A DNA stretch of 28,317 nucleotides from Gp1-AA122 sp035631655. Its GTDB lineage: Bacteria; Acidobacteriota; Terriglobia; Terriglobales; Acidobacteriaceae. The stretch's first letter is position 1, and every line of letters starts with the position of its first letter. Below the pieces are notes generated by a model that saw only the letters and a list, made by a program, of their open reading frames with translations, had not been told where the DNA came from and ran no database searches. Shown piece by piece: positions 1 through 7,200 of this stretch. The stretch spans positions 1 through 28,317 of the forward strand of contig DASQIH010000207.1 in assembly GCA_035631655.1 (NCBI GenBank), in the 5' to 3' direction. A program made the translations under genes and the position numbers.

Positions 1-103
1 AGAAGGCATTCCCGAGCCCGCCGGCAGGTCCAGGGTGCTGGAAGTTACTTTCGGAACCTCGGTAAGCCCATTCCCGGCACGGTAGAATCCAGCAGGCCAA
101 GGT

Positions 104-1588
104 ATGCAAAAAATCGCCCTCCTCTACGATGCCAGCCAGGCGGTGCTCTCCACCTTCGAATTGGACGAGGTGCTGCACCAGATCCTGATCATCGTGCGCG
201 ACTTCTTTCATCTGAAAAAAGTCGCAATCTTATTGTTGGATAAGGAACAACAGGAACTGGTTCTAAGAAGCCAGACCGGCTGGCAGGAGGAAAATTGGCG
301 AGTGGCGCTTGGACAGGGCCTGGCCGGGACTGCTGCGCAACAGCAACGTCCTATCTATTCTCCCGACATAAGTAAGGATTCTCGCTGCACTCCGCCGGCA
401 CACAATGCTCAATCCGAACTAGCCGTGCCCTTGATGGTGCGCGAGGAAGTGCTGGGTGTGCTCGACTGCCAGAGCGAGAACGTGGGCGGTTTTGATTCCG
501 AGACGATTGACCTGCTCACCTTGTTTTCCACCCAGGCATCGATGGCGTTGCAGAATGCCCGATTGCATGCGCTCGAGCGCCGCCGCGCACAGCAGTTGGA
601 GGCGATCAACACCATCGCGCAGCAGATGACGGTGGTTCTGGAACTTAGTGAGCTGCTGGCGAAAGTCTGCTGGTTGGTCGAGAAAGCCTTCCAGTTGGAT
701 CACGTCTCCGTGTTGTTAAAGGAGGAAGAGGATCTCGCCCTGCGAGCCCACGAGGGCAGGTTGACATTGCGCATACCGGAGGGCACGCGCTTGCCGGCCG
801 GTGTCGGCCTGTGGGGACAAGCTCTGATTACCGGAAAGAGCCTAATCGTCAATGACATCCAGAAAGATGCAGGCTACATTGGCCTGTTCGAGGAAACGGC
901 ATCCCAGATGTGCATTCCGCTGCTTTCTTTTGGCCAAACCCTGGGAGTTCTCGTGCTGGATAGCACTCACACCGCCGCTTTTCATTCCTCCGACCGGCCA
1001 ACCCTGGAGTCCGTAGCCGACATTTGCGCCAATGCCATACAAAATGCCCACCACGTGGAGCGCGTTCGGCAGCTCGCTTACATCGACGGCCTCACCGGTA
1101 TCTTCAACCGCCGTTTCTTTGAATTACGTATCACCCAGGAAATTGAACGCGCCAAAAGGTTCGATAGCGGGCTGTCGGTCATCATTCTGGATATCGACCA
1201 ATTCAAGCGGCTGAACGACGAGTTCGGACACCTGCTGGGAGATGAGGTCTTACGACAGATCTCTTCCGTGTTCTCGCAGCATCTGCGCAAGATTGACGTG
1301 GTGTGCCGGTATGGTGGAGAAGAATTCGCAATCCTGTTACCGCAAACCGGCGTGGAGCAGGCATTGCGCGTCGCAGACAAGCTGCGCGCCATTGTGGAGG
1401 GTTGGCAGTTCCCGGGTGTGCCGCGCCCGGTTACCATCAGCGCGGGAACGGCCGCATTCCCACGCCACGGCACTACCCGTGACGAACTGGTGCAAGCGGC
1501 GGACGCCGGCATGTATGCCGCCAAGCAGGCAGGACGTAATCGAGTGATGCTGGCGCCGATTGCGAACGCAGCCTCGGCGCGATCGTAG
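104..1588 (+). CDS. Diguanylate cyclase with two GAF domains (GAF-GAF-GGDEF)
   Basis: The 494-residue protein has no signal peptide or membrane segment, so it is probably cytosolic. Residues about 10-150 and 165-315 look like two successive GAF sensor domains, joined by a helical linker. Residues about 322-485 are a GGDEF domain that makes cyclic di-GMP from two GTP. The active-site signature reads GGEEF (residues 404-408), a functional variant. An inhibitory I-site RxxD (RKID, residues 395-398) sits exactly five residues before it, so product feedback inhibition is expected. The conserved DGLTGIFNRR and DIDQFKRLND segments are present. The frame opens only at base 86 after a TAG, and ATG 104 is the first start; the Shine-Dalgarno is weak (CAAGG). 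No EAL domain is fused. The GAF ligand cannot be inferred. The gene is alone on the plus strand and faces the PDZ gene. Confidence 0.93.
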   Translation: MQKIALLYDASQAVLSTFELDEVLHQILIIVRDFFHLKKVAILLLDKEQQELVLRSQTGWQEENWRVALGQGLAGTAAQQQRPIYSPDISKDSRCTPPAHNAQSELAVPLMVREEVLGVLDCQSENVGGFDSETIDLLTLFSTQASMALQNARLHALERRRAQQLEAINTIAQQMTVVLELSELLAKVCWLVEKAFQLDHVSVLLKEEEDLALRAHEGRLTLRIPEGTRLPAGVGLWGQALITGKSLIVNDIQKDAGYIGLFEETASQMCIPLLSFGQTLGVLVLDSTHTAAFHSSDRPTLESVADICANAIQNAHHVERVRQLAYIDGLTGIFNRRFFELRITQEIERAKRFDSGLSVIILDIDQFKRLNDEFGHLLGDEVLRQISSVFSQHLRKIDVVCRYGGEEFAILLPQTGVEQALRVADKLRAIVEGWQFPGVPRPVTISAGTAAFPRHGTTRDELVQAADAGMYAAKQAGRNRVMLAPIANAASARS

Positions 1589-1615
1589 TCTTCATGTTCA
1601 AATCTGCAGCAGGCC

Positions 1616-1650
1616 TGTGTGGGCGCGGGTCTCGACCCGCGTAAGCGGGA
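1616..1650 (+). repeat. GC-rich hairpin repeat (GGGTC/GACCC type) after the GGDEF gene
   Basis: A 7-bp perfect stem, CGCGGGT (1624-1630) with ACCCGCG (1635-1641), is preceded by a GTGTGGG lead-in. It starts 36 nt after the GGDEF stop codon. The same lead-in and core recur at 5261, 6229, 10851 and 15401. No T-tract follows on the plus strand, so termination here is uncertain. Confidence 0.75.
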
Positions 1651-1680
1651 ACTGGCCGGTTCCTTCAGTGGCTCCGCAAG

Positions 1681-1712
1681 AAAAAAGCGCGGGCAGGAGT
1701 GCCCGCGCCACA
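1681..1712 (-). terminator. Hairpin repeat acting as intrinsic terminator for the sigma/PDZ operon
   Basis: On the minus strand an 8-bp perfect stem (GCGCGGGC, 6-nt loop, GCCCGCGC; 1687-1708) is followed directly by six T residues (1681-1686). It starts 28 nt after the PDZ gene's stop codon. It has the lead-in GTGTGG and is nearly identical to the repeat at 2939-2967, so a dispersed repeat is probably serving as a terminator here. Confidence 0.75.
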
Positions 1713-1735
1713 CGGCCTATGCCACACCACACAGG

Positions 1736-2863
1736 CTATATCTCGGTTGCGCTACGTTGGAGTTCCTGCAGCTCGCGCCGGAGCTCTCGCTCCTGGCTTT
1801 TCCATTCTTTTTGCAATTTTAGGCTCTCTTTGCGCATTTGCTTTTTCATCTGCTTCTGCTGATCGTGCAAGCCTTTCTGCTGATCGCACATTTGCTTGCC
1901 GATTTCGTCAAGGCCGCGGCTCGCCTCCTTCATCGCGAGGTCAATCTGCGGTTGCAGGTTCGCGAGTTCGGTCTGGAGCTGGTCGAGGTGCAAGTCGGCT
2001 TCGATATTGATGTCCGGGAAGTCAAAGCTTTCTTCTTCGAACAGATCGCCCGATTGGCGGCGCTCAGGCAGAGTCAGCGTAATCGTCTGCTCTTTCTTGT
2101 CCCGAATGATGCCGATCCGCACTGGCTCTCCGCCGCGGTGGGACCGCAGGGCGTGGCTGAAGTCTCCGGAATCATGCACCGGATCTTTATCGACGCGCAC
2201 GATAACGTCGCCTGCCCGAAAGCCGGCTTTATCGGCGTGACTGCCCTTTTCCACCGAACGCACCAGCACGCCTTGCCCGTTCTTGGCGCCAAAAAATTCG
2301 CCCAGCTGGGGCGTGAGATTCTCGACCATCAGGCCGCTGCGCATTGCCGAATGCACGACCACGACCGACATGGGCACGTCAAAGTCAGGCATGAGAGGCA
2401 TCGGCGGCATGGGCGGAATTTTGACGCTAAAAGCCCGGGAATGGCGTTCGCCGAGCTGGACTTGCAGATTCACAGGCTGGCCATTGCGGCTAAGTCCAAT
2501 GTTCACCACCCGGCCGGGCGGAATCTCATGAATCATACGCCGCAACTGTTCAACGCTTTCGACCTTATTCCCATTGATGGTGAGAATGACATCGTGCTCT
2601 TTGATTCCGGCTTTGCCGGCGGGTGCGTCCTGGTCAACCATGGTGACCTCCACGCCGGTCTCATCCTTGAGCTTGAGCTCGCTGACCCGATCGTGAGTGA
2701 TGTCACGGGTGTCTACACCCAGGTAGGAGCTTCCCCCGGAAGATTCATCGCTGGAAAATGCGTAGGAGCCGCTTCGGGGGTCGAAGCTGGGCGTCTGAGC
2801 GGCAGTTGCTCCCGCCGCCAGTACCGGCAACAGGATTATGGCAGCAAGGAAGTATTTGTACAT
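1736..2863 (-). CDS. Secreted double-PDZ domain protein with C-terminal coiled coil
   Basis: The 375-residue product starts at ATG 2863, which has a strong GGAGGGAGAAC Shine-Dalgarno; an in-frame ATG 18 nt upstream lies before that site and is unlikely. Residues 1-22 form a signal peptide ending in an AxA-like site before QTPSFD. Two PDZ domains follow, about residues 45-140 (SYLGVDTRD onward) and 178-275 (GLMVENLTP, then GVLVRSVEKGSHADKAGFRAGDV). Residues about 290-375 are a charged, Gln/Lys/Glu-rich coiled coil. There is no trypsin-like protease domain and no visible catalytic triad, so this is not an HtrA/DegP protease but may be a peptide-sensing or scaffold protein of the periplasm. It is the last gene of the sigma / anti-sigma / DUF4097 / PDZ series and is followed by a terminator hairpin. 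Its partner is unknown. Confidence 0.88.
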   Translation of the reverse strand: MYKYFLAAIILLPVLAAGATAAQTPSFDPRSGSYAFSSDESSGGSSYLGVDTRDITHDRVSELKLKDETGVEVTMVDQDAPAGKAGIKEHDVILTINGNKVESVEQLRRMIHEIPPGRVVNIGLSRNGQPVNLQVQLGERHSRAFSVKIPPMPPMPLMPDFDVPMSVVVVHSAMRSGLMVENLTPQLGEFFGAKNGQGVLVRSVEKGSHADKAGFRAGDVIVRVDKDPVHDSGDFSHALRSHRGGEPVRIGIIRDKKEQTITLTLPERRQSGDLFEEESFDFPDINIEADLHLDQLQTELANLQPQIDLAMKEASRGLDEIGKQMCDQQKGLHDQQKQMKKQMRKESLKLQKEWKSQERELRRELQELQRSATEI

Positions 2864-2938
2864 ACTTGTTCTCCCTCCCATTCAGCAACTTGCTTGCGAG
2901 TCTTGGACGCGCGAGAAATCTTATCGTCACAAAGCTCA

Positions 2939-2967
2939 TGTGGCGCGGGCACTCTTGCCCGCCCTTT
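2939..2967 (+). repeat. GC-rich hairpin repeat (CGGGCA/TGCCCG type) between DUF4097 and PDZ genes
   Basis: The core stem is GCGGGC (2945-2950) with GCCCGC (2957-2962) and a 6-nt loop, with lead-in TGTGGC. It is nearly the same sequence as the minus-strand repeat at 1681-1712, but in opposite orientation. It lies 40 nt downstream of the DUF4097 stop codon. Confidence 0.75.
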
Positions 2968-3001
2968 TGCATCTCGCAACCGAGTGTCCGCTGCGACGCC
3001 A

Positions 3002-4216
3002 TCAGTGCGCACGCAGGATGCGTATGTCACCGGTGGTCGTGCGCAGCTTCAGCGTAGGCCCGCCACCATTCAAGCTGCCTTCCGCAGATGCCGTCCCTGT
3101 CCCCGGCCAGTCACCTTCCCGAGTCACTCGGATTTCCGGAAAGTCGGACTGGATCTGATGACCGTTCGCCAGCTCGATGGCAGCACGAACCGTAACCGCC
3201 ACACCCGAGGCAATGTACACGGTGATATCGCCTGCCGAGGTTTCCAGGGTGGAATCGGCGCGCTCACCACCCGGAAGCAGCCGGGCGAGGACTCCGCCGG
3301 CGCCGGTCTCGGCGCGCGCCGAGGGTACACCGTTCAGCTCAATCCTTCCAGCGCCGGTTTCCGCACGGACCGGACCCTTGGCGGAAGCCAGGCGAATGCT
3401 GCCGCCCCCGGTTTCCATCTCGACCGGGCCACCGATGTCGCCCAAATCGATGTTGCCGCCCCCTGTGGAAACTCTAACTTTTCCGACGCATTGCTTTACC
3501 TGAATGTTTCCGCCACCAGCTTCCAGAACAGCGCCTTGCGATCCCGACAGGATCACCATATCGCCGCCGCCCGTCGAGGCATTGATCTTGCCTTTTACGG
3601 AGCGGATGGAGATGCGCCCGCCACCAGTCTGCAGATTGACGTCACCGCCTACAGTGCCGACGTCAATGTAATCTCCACCGGTTTCGGCTTTGACCGAGCC
3701 GCCGATATCGTCGACTTTGATACTGCCGCCACCTGTCTCCGCTTCGAGCCGTCCAGCGATGCCATTCACCACGACATTGCCACCGTCGGTTTCAATGTTG
3801 ACCGCCTCGGTGGCGCGAGGAACATTAACCGTGAATTCGCCCGAGCAGCGGGTGGGACGGCCGCCCTGAATTTCAGCGACGATGTAAGCGGTGTCTCCGC
3901 GGACGTAAGTACTTACCTTGTACGCTTCGAGCTGGCGGCGCGCTTTGTCCTCAGAAGAGGTAAAGGCAACATTGCGAAAGACGTAATTGATGTCCTGTTG
4001 CGAGCCGCCTTGCACGTGCACTGTGCCAAAATCAACCTTGATGCGAAGATTTCTGGCGGCGGGCATCGAGCCGGAACTCTCCTGTGCCCAGTTGCCGCCT
4101 TCGCGATGGACGCCGCCCTGCTGCGCCAGTGCCGCACAAGCCAGAGACAATAGCACTGTCACGGTCCCGGCGAATTTAGAGAACTGCTTCAACCTGCACC
4201 TCGTTTTCGTCCTCAC
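3002..4216 (-). CDS. Secreted DUF4097-family beta-repeat protein with exact 18-residue coils
   Basis: This 404-residue protein has an N-terminal signal peptide (about residues 12-31, hydrophobic TVTVLLSLACAALA before QQGG). It matches the DUF4097 type of putative beta-strand-rich surface protein. From residue 141 to 284 it consists of eight consecutive repeats, each exactly 18 residues, on the theme xETGGGxIxVxxIGGxVx (for example 159-176, 195-212, 249-266). Less regular coils follow to the C-terminus. This regularity suggests a right-handed beta-helix or beta-roll. Translation probably starts at GTG 4216, which has no clear Shine-Dalgarno; a TTG eight codons downstream, preceded by GAGGTGCAGG, is a possible alternative. 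It lies 62 nt after the anti-sigma gene and likely shares its transcript. No catalytic residues are recognised; a structural or adhesin role is inference. Confidence 0.85.
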   Translation of the reverse strand: MRTKTRCRLKQFSKFAGTVTVLLSLACAALAQQGGVHREGGNWAQESSGSMPAARNLRIKVDFGTVHVQGGSQQDINYVFRNVAFTSSEDKARRQLEAYKVSTYVRGDTAYIVAEIQGGRPTRCSGEFTVNVPRATEAVNIETDGGNVVVNGIAGRLEAETGGGSIKVDDIGGSVKAETGGDYIDVGTVGGDVNLQTGGGRISIRSVKGKINASTGGGDMVILSGSQGAVLEAGGGNIQVKQCVGKVRVSTGGGNIDLGDIGGPVEMETGGGSIRLASAKGPVRAETGAGRIELNGVPSARAETGAGGVLARLLPGGERADSTLETSAGDITVYIASGVAVTVRAAIELANGHQIQSDFPEIRVTREGDWPGTGTASAEGSLNGGGPTLKLRTTTGDIRILRAH

Positions 4217-4243
4217 CCCAGGGGCTGAGCCCCATTTCCTAGT

Positions 4244-4268
4244 GGAAGGACGGGCGTTCTCGCCCGTA
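4244..4268 (+). repeat. GC-rich hairpin repeat between anti-sigma and DUF4097 genes
   Basis: ACGGGCG (4250-4256) pairs with CGCCCGT (4261-4267) around a 4-nt loop, 12 nt beyond the anti-sigma stop codon. A second small palindrome, GGGGCTGAGCCCC (4221-4233), lies closer to the next start. Membership in the same repeat family is by core similarity and is weaker than for other copies. Confidence 0.6.
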
Positions 4269-4278
4269 CGGAAAACTC

Positions 4279-5220
4279 TTAATCCATTTCACCCAACTGG
4301 GCCAGCATGGTGCGGGCCTGGGACCGGATGTATTGATTCTTGTCGTTCTGCGCCAAGGCTTGCAGCACAACCCGCACGCTGCTATCGGCGCGTACCGGCC
4401 TGAGCGACTGTAAAGCCTGCGTGCGCACACCCGCATTGGCGTCGTTCGTCAGAGCTTCGAGCACTGTGTCACGGACTCGGACATCGTCCTTCACATACGG
4501 CCCAAGACCCTCCAGAGCCTTAAGCCGCACCCCAGGGTTGGAATCATAGCGCAGAGCGTAAATCAGGGCCTCGCGAACCCCAGCGCTATCTGGCTTTTGC
4601 GTCAGCAGGTCCACGGAATCCATGCGCACGCCGGAGTTGTAATTGTTGCGCGCGGCAAACAGAAGCAGCTGTTGGATTTTCTGATCGTTGAGGGAACCTT
4701 CGGTTTGCTGGGTGTTGACAGTATCGTATTTGATGCTGACTTTATTCGTGCCCGGCTCCTGGATGATCGAGCGAATGCCGGTGATGTTGGATTCTGTGGG
4801 AGCAGGAGCTAAGTCAAGTTTCTCGGCAAGGGGGGTTCCGGAGGAAGGACGCAGAATCGAATAGGTTGTGCTAAGGCCACCCGCAAAACCGATGATGAGG
4901 AGGACGGCGGCGAGCGCAGGCGAAAAACGCATTTGGCGCAGCCACGCCCACGGGTCAAAACTCAGCCGCTGCCAGAGGCCGCCTTGCTCCGCAGTCTCGA
5001 GCGCTTCCTGCAGGCGCATGCGCGACGCGGCCAACAGGTTCGGTGTCGGTTCTTCGACCGGCAGAGACGAGAGCGTCACGTGGAACTTGCGCGTGGCCTT
5101 CAGTTCGGCGGCGCAGTCGGCACAGCGAGCCACGTGCTGCTCCAGTTCGTAGCGGGCGTCGTCGGCCAGCTCGTTGTAAACGTAAAGGAGAATATTGTCC
5201 TTAACCCATTCGCACTTCAT
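4279..5220 (-). CDS. Zinc-finger anti-sigma factor with transmembrane helix and HEAT-like repeats
   Basis: The 313-residue protein begins with a ZAS-type (zf-HC2) anti-sigma zinc finger: C3, then H29-x3-C33-x2-C36 in HVARCADC. One membrane helix spans about residues 100-120. The segment beyond it (about 180-312) is built of helical repeats of the HEAT/PBS-lyase kind, with recurring xDxNxGVRxxAL patterns near 194-210, 226-241, 259-273 and 294-309. It therefore resembles an RseA/RsiW-like membrane anti-sigma factor whose extracytoplasmic part is a HEAT-like scaffold. The gene starts 91 nt after the sigma-factor stop, in the same direction, as expected for a cognate pair. How the signal is received (proteolysis or binding of a ligand by the repeats) cannot be read from the sequence. 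Sidedness is inferred from the N-terminal finger being cytoplasmic. Confidence 0.87.
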   Translation of the reverse strand: MKCEWVKDNILLYVYNELADDARYELEQHVARCADCAAELKATRKFHVTLSSLPVEEPTPNLLAASRMRLQEALETAEQGGLWQRLSFDPWAWLRQMRFSPALAAVLLIIGFAGGLSTTYSILRPSSGTPLAEKLDLAPAPTESNITGIRSIIQEPGTNKVSIKYDTVNTQQTEGSLNDQKIQQLLLFAARNNYNSGVRMDSVDLLTQKPDSAGVREALIYALRYDSNPGVRLKALEGLGPYVKDDVRVRDTVLEALTNDANAGVRTQALQSLRPVRADSSVRVVLQALAQNDKNQYIRSQARTMLAQLGEMD

Positions 5221-5258
5221 AGTTGCACCCCCACAGCGGGGTAGTCCTTCCTAAACAG

Positions 5259-5300
5259 TGTGGGGACGGGTCTCCGACCCGTCCGGGCCGAGCGTAGCTC
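5259..5300 (+). repeat. GC-rich hairpin repeat between sigma and anti-sigma genes
   Basis: GGACGGGTC (5264-5272) pairs perfectly with GACCCGTCC (5276-5284) around a 3-nt loop. The lead-in is GTGTGG and the trailing GGGCCGAGCGTAGC is shared with the copy inside ispE (10909-10923). It lies 28 nt after the sigma stop codon and reads canonically on the plus strand, opposite to the operon. Confidence 0.8.
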
Positions 5301-5311
5301 GCCGGCTTCCG

Positions 5312-5908
5312 TCATCGCATATCCGCCAGGGCTCCGCGTAATTTCTGCGTCGCCCGAAACAGCGTATTCTTCGCCGTTTCCTCGGTTGTATTCAAAATCT
5401 CGCCCACCGTGCGCAACTTCAGACCGTGGTAATGCTTCAGCTCGAAGACCATGCGCTCGCGCGGCGTGAGGCGTTCCAGCGCATGATTGATGCGGCTGCC
5501 CAGCTCGCGCCGCATCAGGTCGCGCTCGGGATTGGCCCCCGCCCGGCCATCGGGCACGCGATCCAGCAGGTCGAACTGCTCGCCGCTGGCGTCGGTGGCT
5601 ACCGGAGCGTCTTCCTTGCGCACCTGCTTCTTTCGGATCTGATCCAGGCAGAGGTTGGTTACGATGCGGTAGATCCAAGTATAAAACGAACATTCAAAAC
5701 GAAAATTGCCAATGCTTTTGTAAGCCTTGAGAAATGCGTCCTGGTAAACATCTTGGGCGTCGTGCTCCGAGCCGGTAAGGTGCAGGGCGAGCCGTAAAAC
5801 GGCCTGGTCGTAGTGACGTACCAATTCTTCGAAGGCAGCGCGATTGCCGCGCTGCGCCTCGCGCACCAGCATCGTATCGTCAATGCGGGCTATGTTGTGC
5901 CCAGCCAT
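5312..5908 (-). CDS. ECF-type RNA polymerase sigma factor (sigma-70 family)
   Basis: From ATG 5908 the product is 198 residues. Region 2 is clear (LTGSEHDAQDVYQDAFLKAY, then SFYTWIYRIVTNLCLDQIRKK), as is region 4 (ALERLTPRERMVFELKHYHG, then an HTH around TVGEILNTTEETAKNTLFRA). These are the promoter -10 and -35 recognition regions of extracytoplasmic-function sigma factors. ATG 5908 has a GGGGCGAC upstream and gives the usual family N-terminus. The frame stays open to 6214, and ATG 6019 (AGGACAAAG upstream) would add 37 residues unlike the family. The anti-sigma gene follows directly, and secreted DUF4097 and PDZ genes complete the unit, suggesting an envelope-stress regulon with autoregulation. 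The target promoters are not identified. Confidence 0.92.
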   Translation of the reverse strand: MAGHNIARIDDTMLVREAQRGNRAAFEELVRHYDQAVLRLALHLTGSEHDAQDVYQDAFLKAYKSIGNFRFECSFYTWIYRIVTNLCLDQIRKKQVRKEDAPVATDASGEQFDLLDRVPDGRAGANPERDLMRRELGSRINHALERLTPRERMVFELKHYHGLKLRTVGEILNTTEETAKNTLFRATQKLRGALADMR

Positions 5909-6107
5909 GTCGCCCCGCGTCAAGGGGTTCTGGGTGCCACTGCCTCGTACCGCACGATCGCTATTTGCGCCCGGAGTCGAACAACCGCCAATCGGTAGTG
6001 CCCACGCATCGGCCGGCATCGTCTCTTTGTCCTCGCAAACCTGAGTACCAGCCTTTCTTACTGGTTTGCATAGGTTTGGACGTGGTATACCCAGAACCGT
6101 GAGCAAG

Positions 6108-6136
6108 ATTATAGGGGTTTGTTGATGATTTTGTTG
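6108..6136 (-). promoter_or_regulatory. Candidate promoter of the sigma-factor operon
   Basis: On the minus strand a perfect TATAAT lies at 6108-6113. The hexamer 17 nt upstream (6131-6136, CAACAA) is a poor -35. Predicted transcription start near 6101 gives a leader of about 190 nt to ATG 5908, or about 80 nt to ATG 6019. The 5909-6264 stretch otherwise holds only the rplI terminator and no convincing gene. Confidence 0.4.
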
Positions 6137-6223
6137 ACAGTAACTCGTTGTTTGGACGGGAGTTACCGACAGCTGGTCACAGTCGGCAGGAACTCCGCAC
6201 CGGGAGTGGTGCACTCTAAGACG

Positions 6224-6254
6224 GAAAAAGGCGGGTCAAAGACCCGCCTCCACA
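6224..6254 (-). terminator. Hairpin repeat acting as intrinsic terminator after rplI
   Basis: On the minus strand AGGCGGGTC (6241-6249) pairs perfectly with GACCCGCCT (6229-6237) around a 3-nt loop, and T residues follow (6225-6229). It lies 16 nt after the rplI stop codon. The GTGG lead-in and GGGTC-N3-GACCC core place it in the dispersed hairpin family. Confidence 0.8.
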
Positions 6255-6264
6255 AAGCTTGCGA

Positions 6265-6717
6265 CTACGCGCTGGCTTCCTTCTCGATTACCACTTTCAA
6301 GTGGGCGGTGACGTCCTTGTGCAGCTTGATCGGGACGGTGAACTCACCCAGGGTCTTCAGAGGCTCGTGGAGCTGAACCTTTCGGCGGTCCACGTTGAAG
6401 CCCTTCTTCTCGAGGGCGTCGGCGACGTCCCCGGAGGTCACCGAACCAAAGAGCTGATCGTGCTCGCCCGAGCGGCGCTGGAAACTTACCGAGACGCCAT
6501 CAAATTGCTTGGCCAGTTCTTCGGCTCCCGCCTTCTCCTTGGCGGAGCGACGAACCGCCGCGGCCTTCATCTGCTCGATGACCGCCTTATTGCCCTTGCT
6601 GGCCTCAATAGCCAGCTTCTTAGGCAGGAGAAAGTTGCGCCCGTAGCCCTCGGCGACCTTCACTACGTCGCCTCGCGAGCCGAGCTTGGGAACATCTTCT
6701 TTCAGAATGACTTCCAT
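6265..6717 (-). CDS. rplI: 50S ribosomal protein bL9
   Basis: The 150-residue protein matches bL9 in length and layout. The N-terminal rRNA-binding domain reads MEVILKEDVPKLGSRGDVV, then VAEGYGRNFLLPKKLA. A long connecting helix (about residues 45-80) and a C-terminal domain ending HLKVVIEKEASA follow. ATG 6717 has GGAG eight bases upstream; the frame's extra upstream codons come from repeat DNA and are not part of the gene. It is the last gene of the prs-rplY-pth-rpsF-rpsR-rplI series and is followed by an intrinsic terminator. Its order after rpsF and rpsR is the common bacterial arrangement. The replicative helicase gene often found next is absent; the sigma-factor unit follows instead. 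Confidence 0.97.
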   Translation of the reverse strand: MEVILKEDVPKLGSRGDVVKVAEGYGRNFLLPKKLAIEASKGNKAVIEQMKAAAVRRSAKEKAGAEELAKQFDGVSVSFQRRSGEHDQLFGSVTSGDVADALEKKGFNVDRRKVQLHEPLKTLGEFTVPIKLHKDVTAHLKVVIEKEASA

Positions 6718-6734
6718 GGTATGACTCCGTGAAT

Positions 6735-6790
6735 TGGGTCGTTGGTCTTTGGTGGTTGGCCAAGGACCAAGGACCAACGACCAATGACGT
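6735..6790. repeat. Heptamer array in the rpsR-rplI spacer
   Basis: Eight contiguous 7-nt units run without a phase break: TGGGTCG, TTGGTCT, TTGGTGG, TTGGCCA, then the inverted-type units AGGACCA, AGGACCA, ACGACCA, ATGACGT. The left half pairs with the right half (about 20 of 23 positions, 6737-6759 with 6760-6782), so the transcript can form a long hairpin. The array ends two bases before the rpsR stop codon. Confidence 0.85.
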
Positions 6791-6792
6791 TC

Positions 6793-7182
6793 TTAGGCTC
6801 GGCCGGCGTAGGGCAGCAGGGCGATGTTGCGCGCCTGCTTGATCGCTGACGAGAGGCGCCGTTGGTGCGGCGTACAGACTCCGGTCAGACGCCGTGGCAC
6901 TATCTTGCCGCTTTCCGCAACAAACTGCGAGAGCAGGCGGACGTCCTTGTAGTTGATTGCCTCGATCTTCTCCACGCAGAACTTGCAAACCTTCTTGCGA
7001 CGGAAATACTTGCGGCCACCTTCGCGACCACCGCCGGGACCGCCGGGCGGACGCGGACCGCGGGGGCCGAAACGTCCTTCGCGCTGGCCTTCAGGACGTG
7101 ATCCCTCAGGCCGCTGCCCTTCGGGACGCTGTCCTTCAGCGGCTGGTGCTTCGGGGGTTGCTGTCTTGGTTTCTTCAGCCAT
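6793..7182 (-). CDS. rpsR: 30S ribosomal protein bS18 with long repetitive N-terminal extension
   Basis: The C-terminal about 75 residues are a normal bS18 core (KYFRRKKVCKFCVEK, then the conserved YKDVRLLSQFV and GVCTPHQRRL segments), with a CxxC zinc-type pair at C66/C69. The total length is 129 residues because of a roughly 55-residue N-terminal extension that is rich in Glu, Gly, Arg and Pro. It contains four pentapeptide repeats of the EGQRP type (residues 16-35), encoded by a 15-bp tandem repeat at about 7078-7137, followed by a Gly/Pro/Arg stretch. ATG 7182 is supported by AAGGAG six bases upstream, so the extension appears to be translated. The core binds bS6 on the 30S platform, and the bS6 gene is immediately upstream. 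Confidence 0.96.
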   Translation of the reverse strand: MAEETKTATPEAPAAEGQRPEGQRPEGSRPEGQREGRFGPRGPRPPGGPGGGREGGRKYFRRKKVCKFCVEKIEAINYKDVRLLSQFVAESGKIVPRRLTGVCTPHQRRLSSAIKQARNIALLPYAGRA

Positions 7183-7200
7183 GATGCTCCTTCAAAAAAC

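Noticed and set aside
1078..1713. 211-codon minus-strand frame beginning MWRGHSCPR
   Set aside because: It is antisense to the GGDEF domain, and its N-terminus is only the translated hairpin repeat; the same peptide appears from the repeat at 2939. It shows how this repeat creates false gene calls.
1736..2863. HtrA/DegP protease
   Set aside because: Two PDZ domains are present, but there is no trypsin-like domain and no GNSGG-type active site.
1838..4153. 771-codon open frame on the plus strand across the PDZ and DUF4097 genes
   Set aside because: It is antisense to two well-supported genes and the hairpin spacer between them, shows no recognisable protein features, and is explained by high GC and codon bias of the real genes.
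6134..6139. Perfect TTGACA on the plus strand
   Set aside because: No -10-like hexamer lies 16-18 nt downstream and no plus-strand gene follows.
5909..6214. N-terminal extension of the sigma factor (open frame to 6214)
   Set aside because: The extra residues do not resemble the family, and the predicted promoter lies within the segment. ATG 6019 remains a minor alternative.
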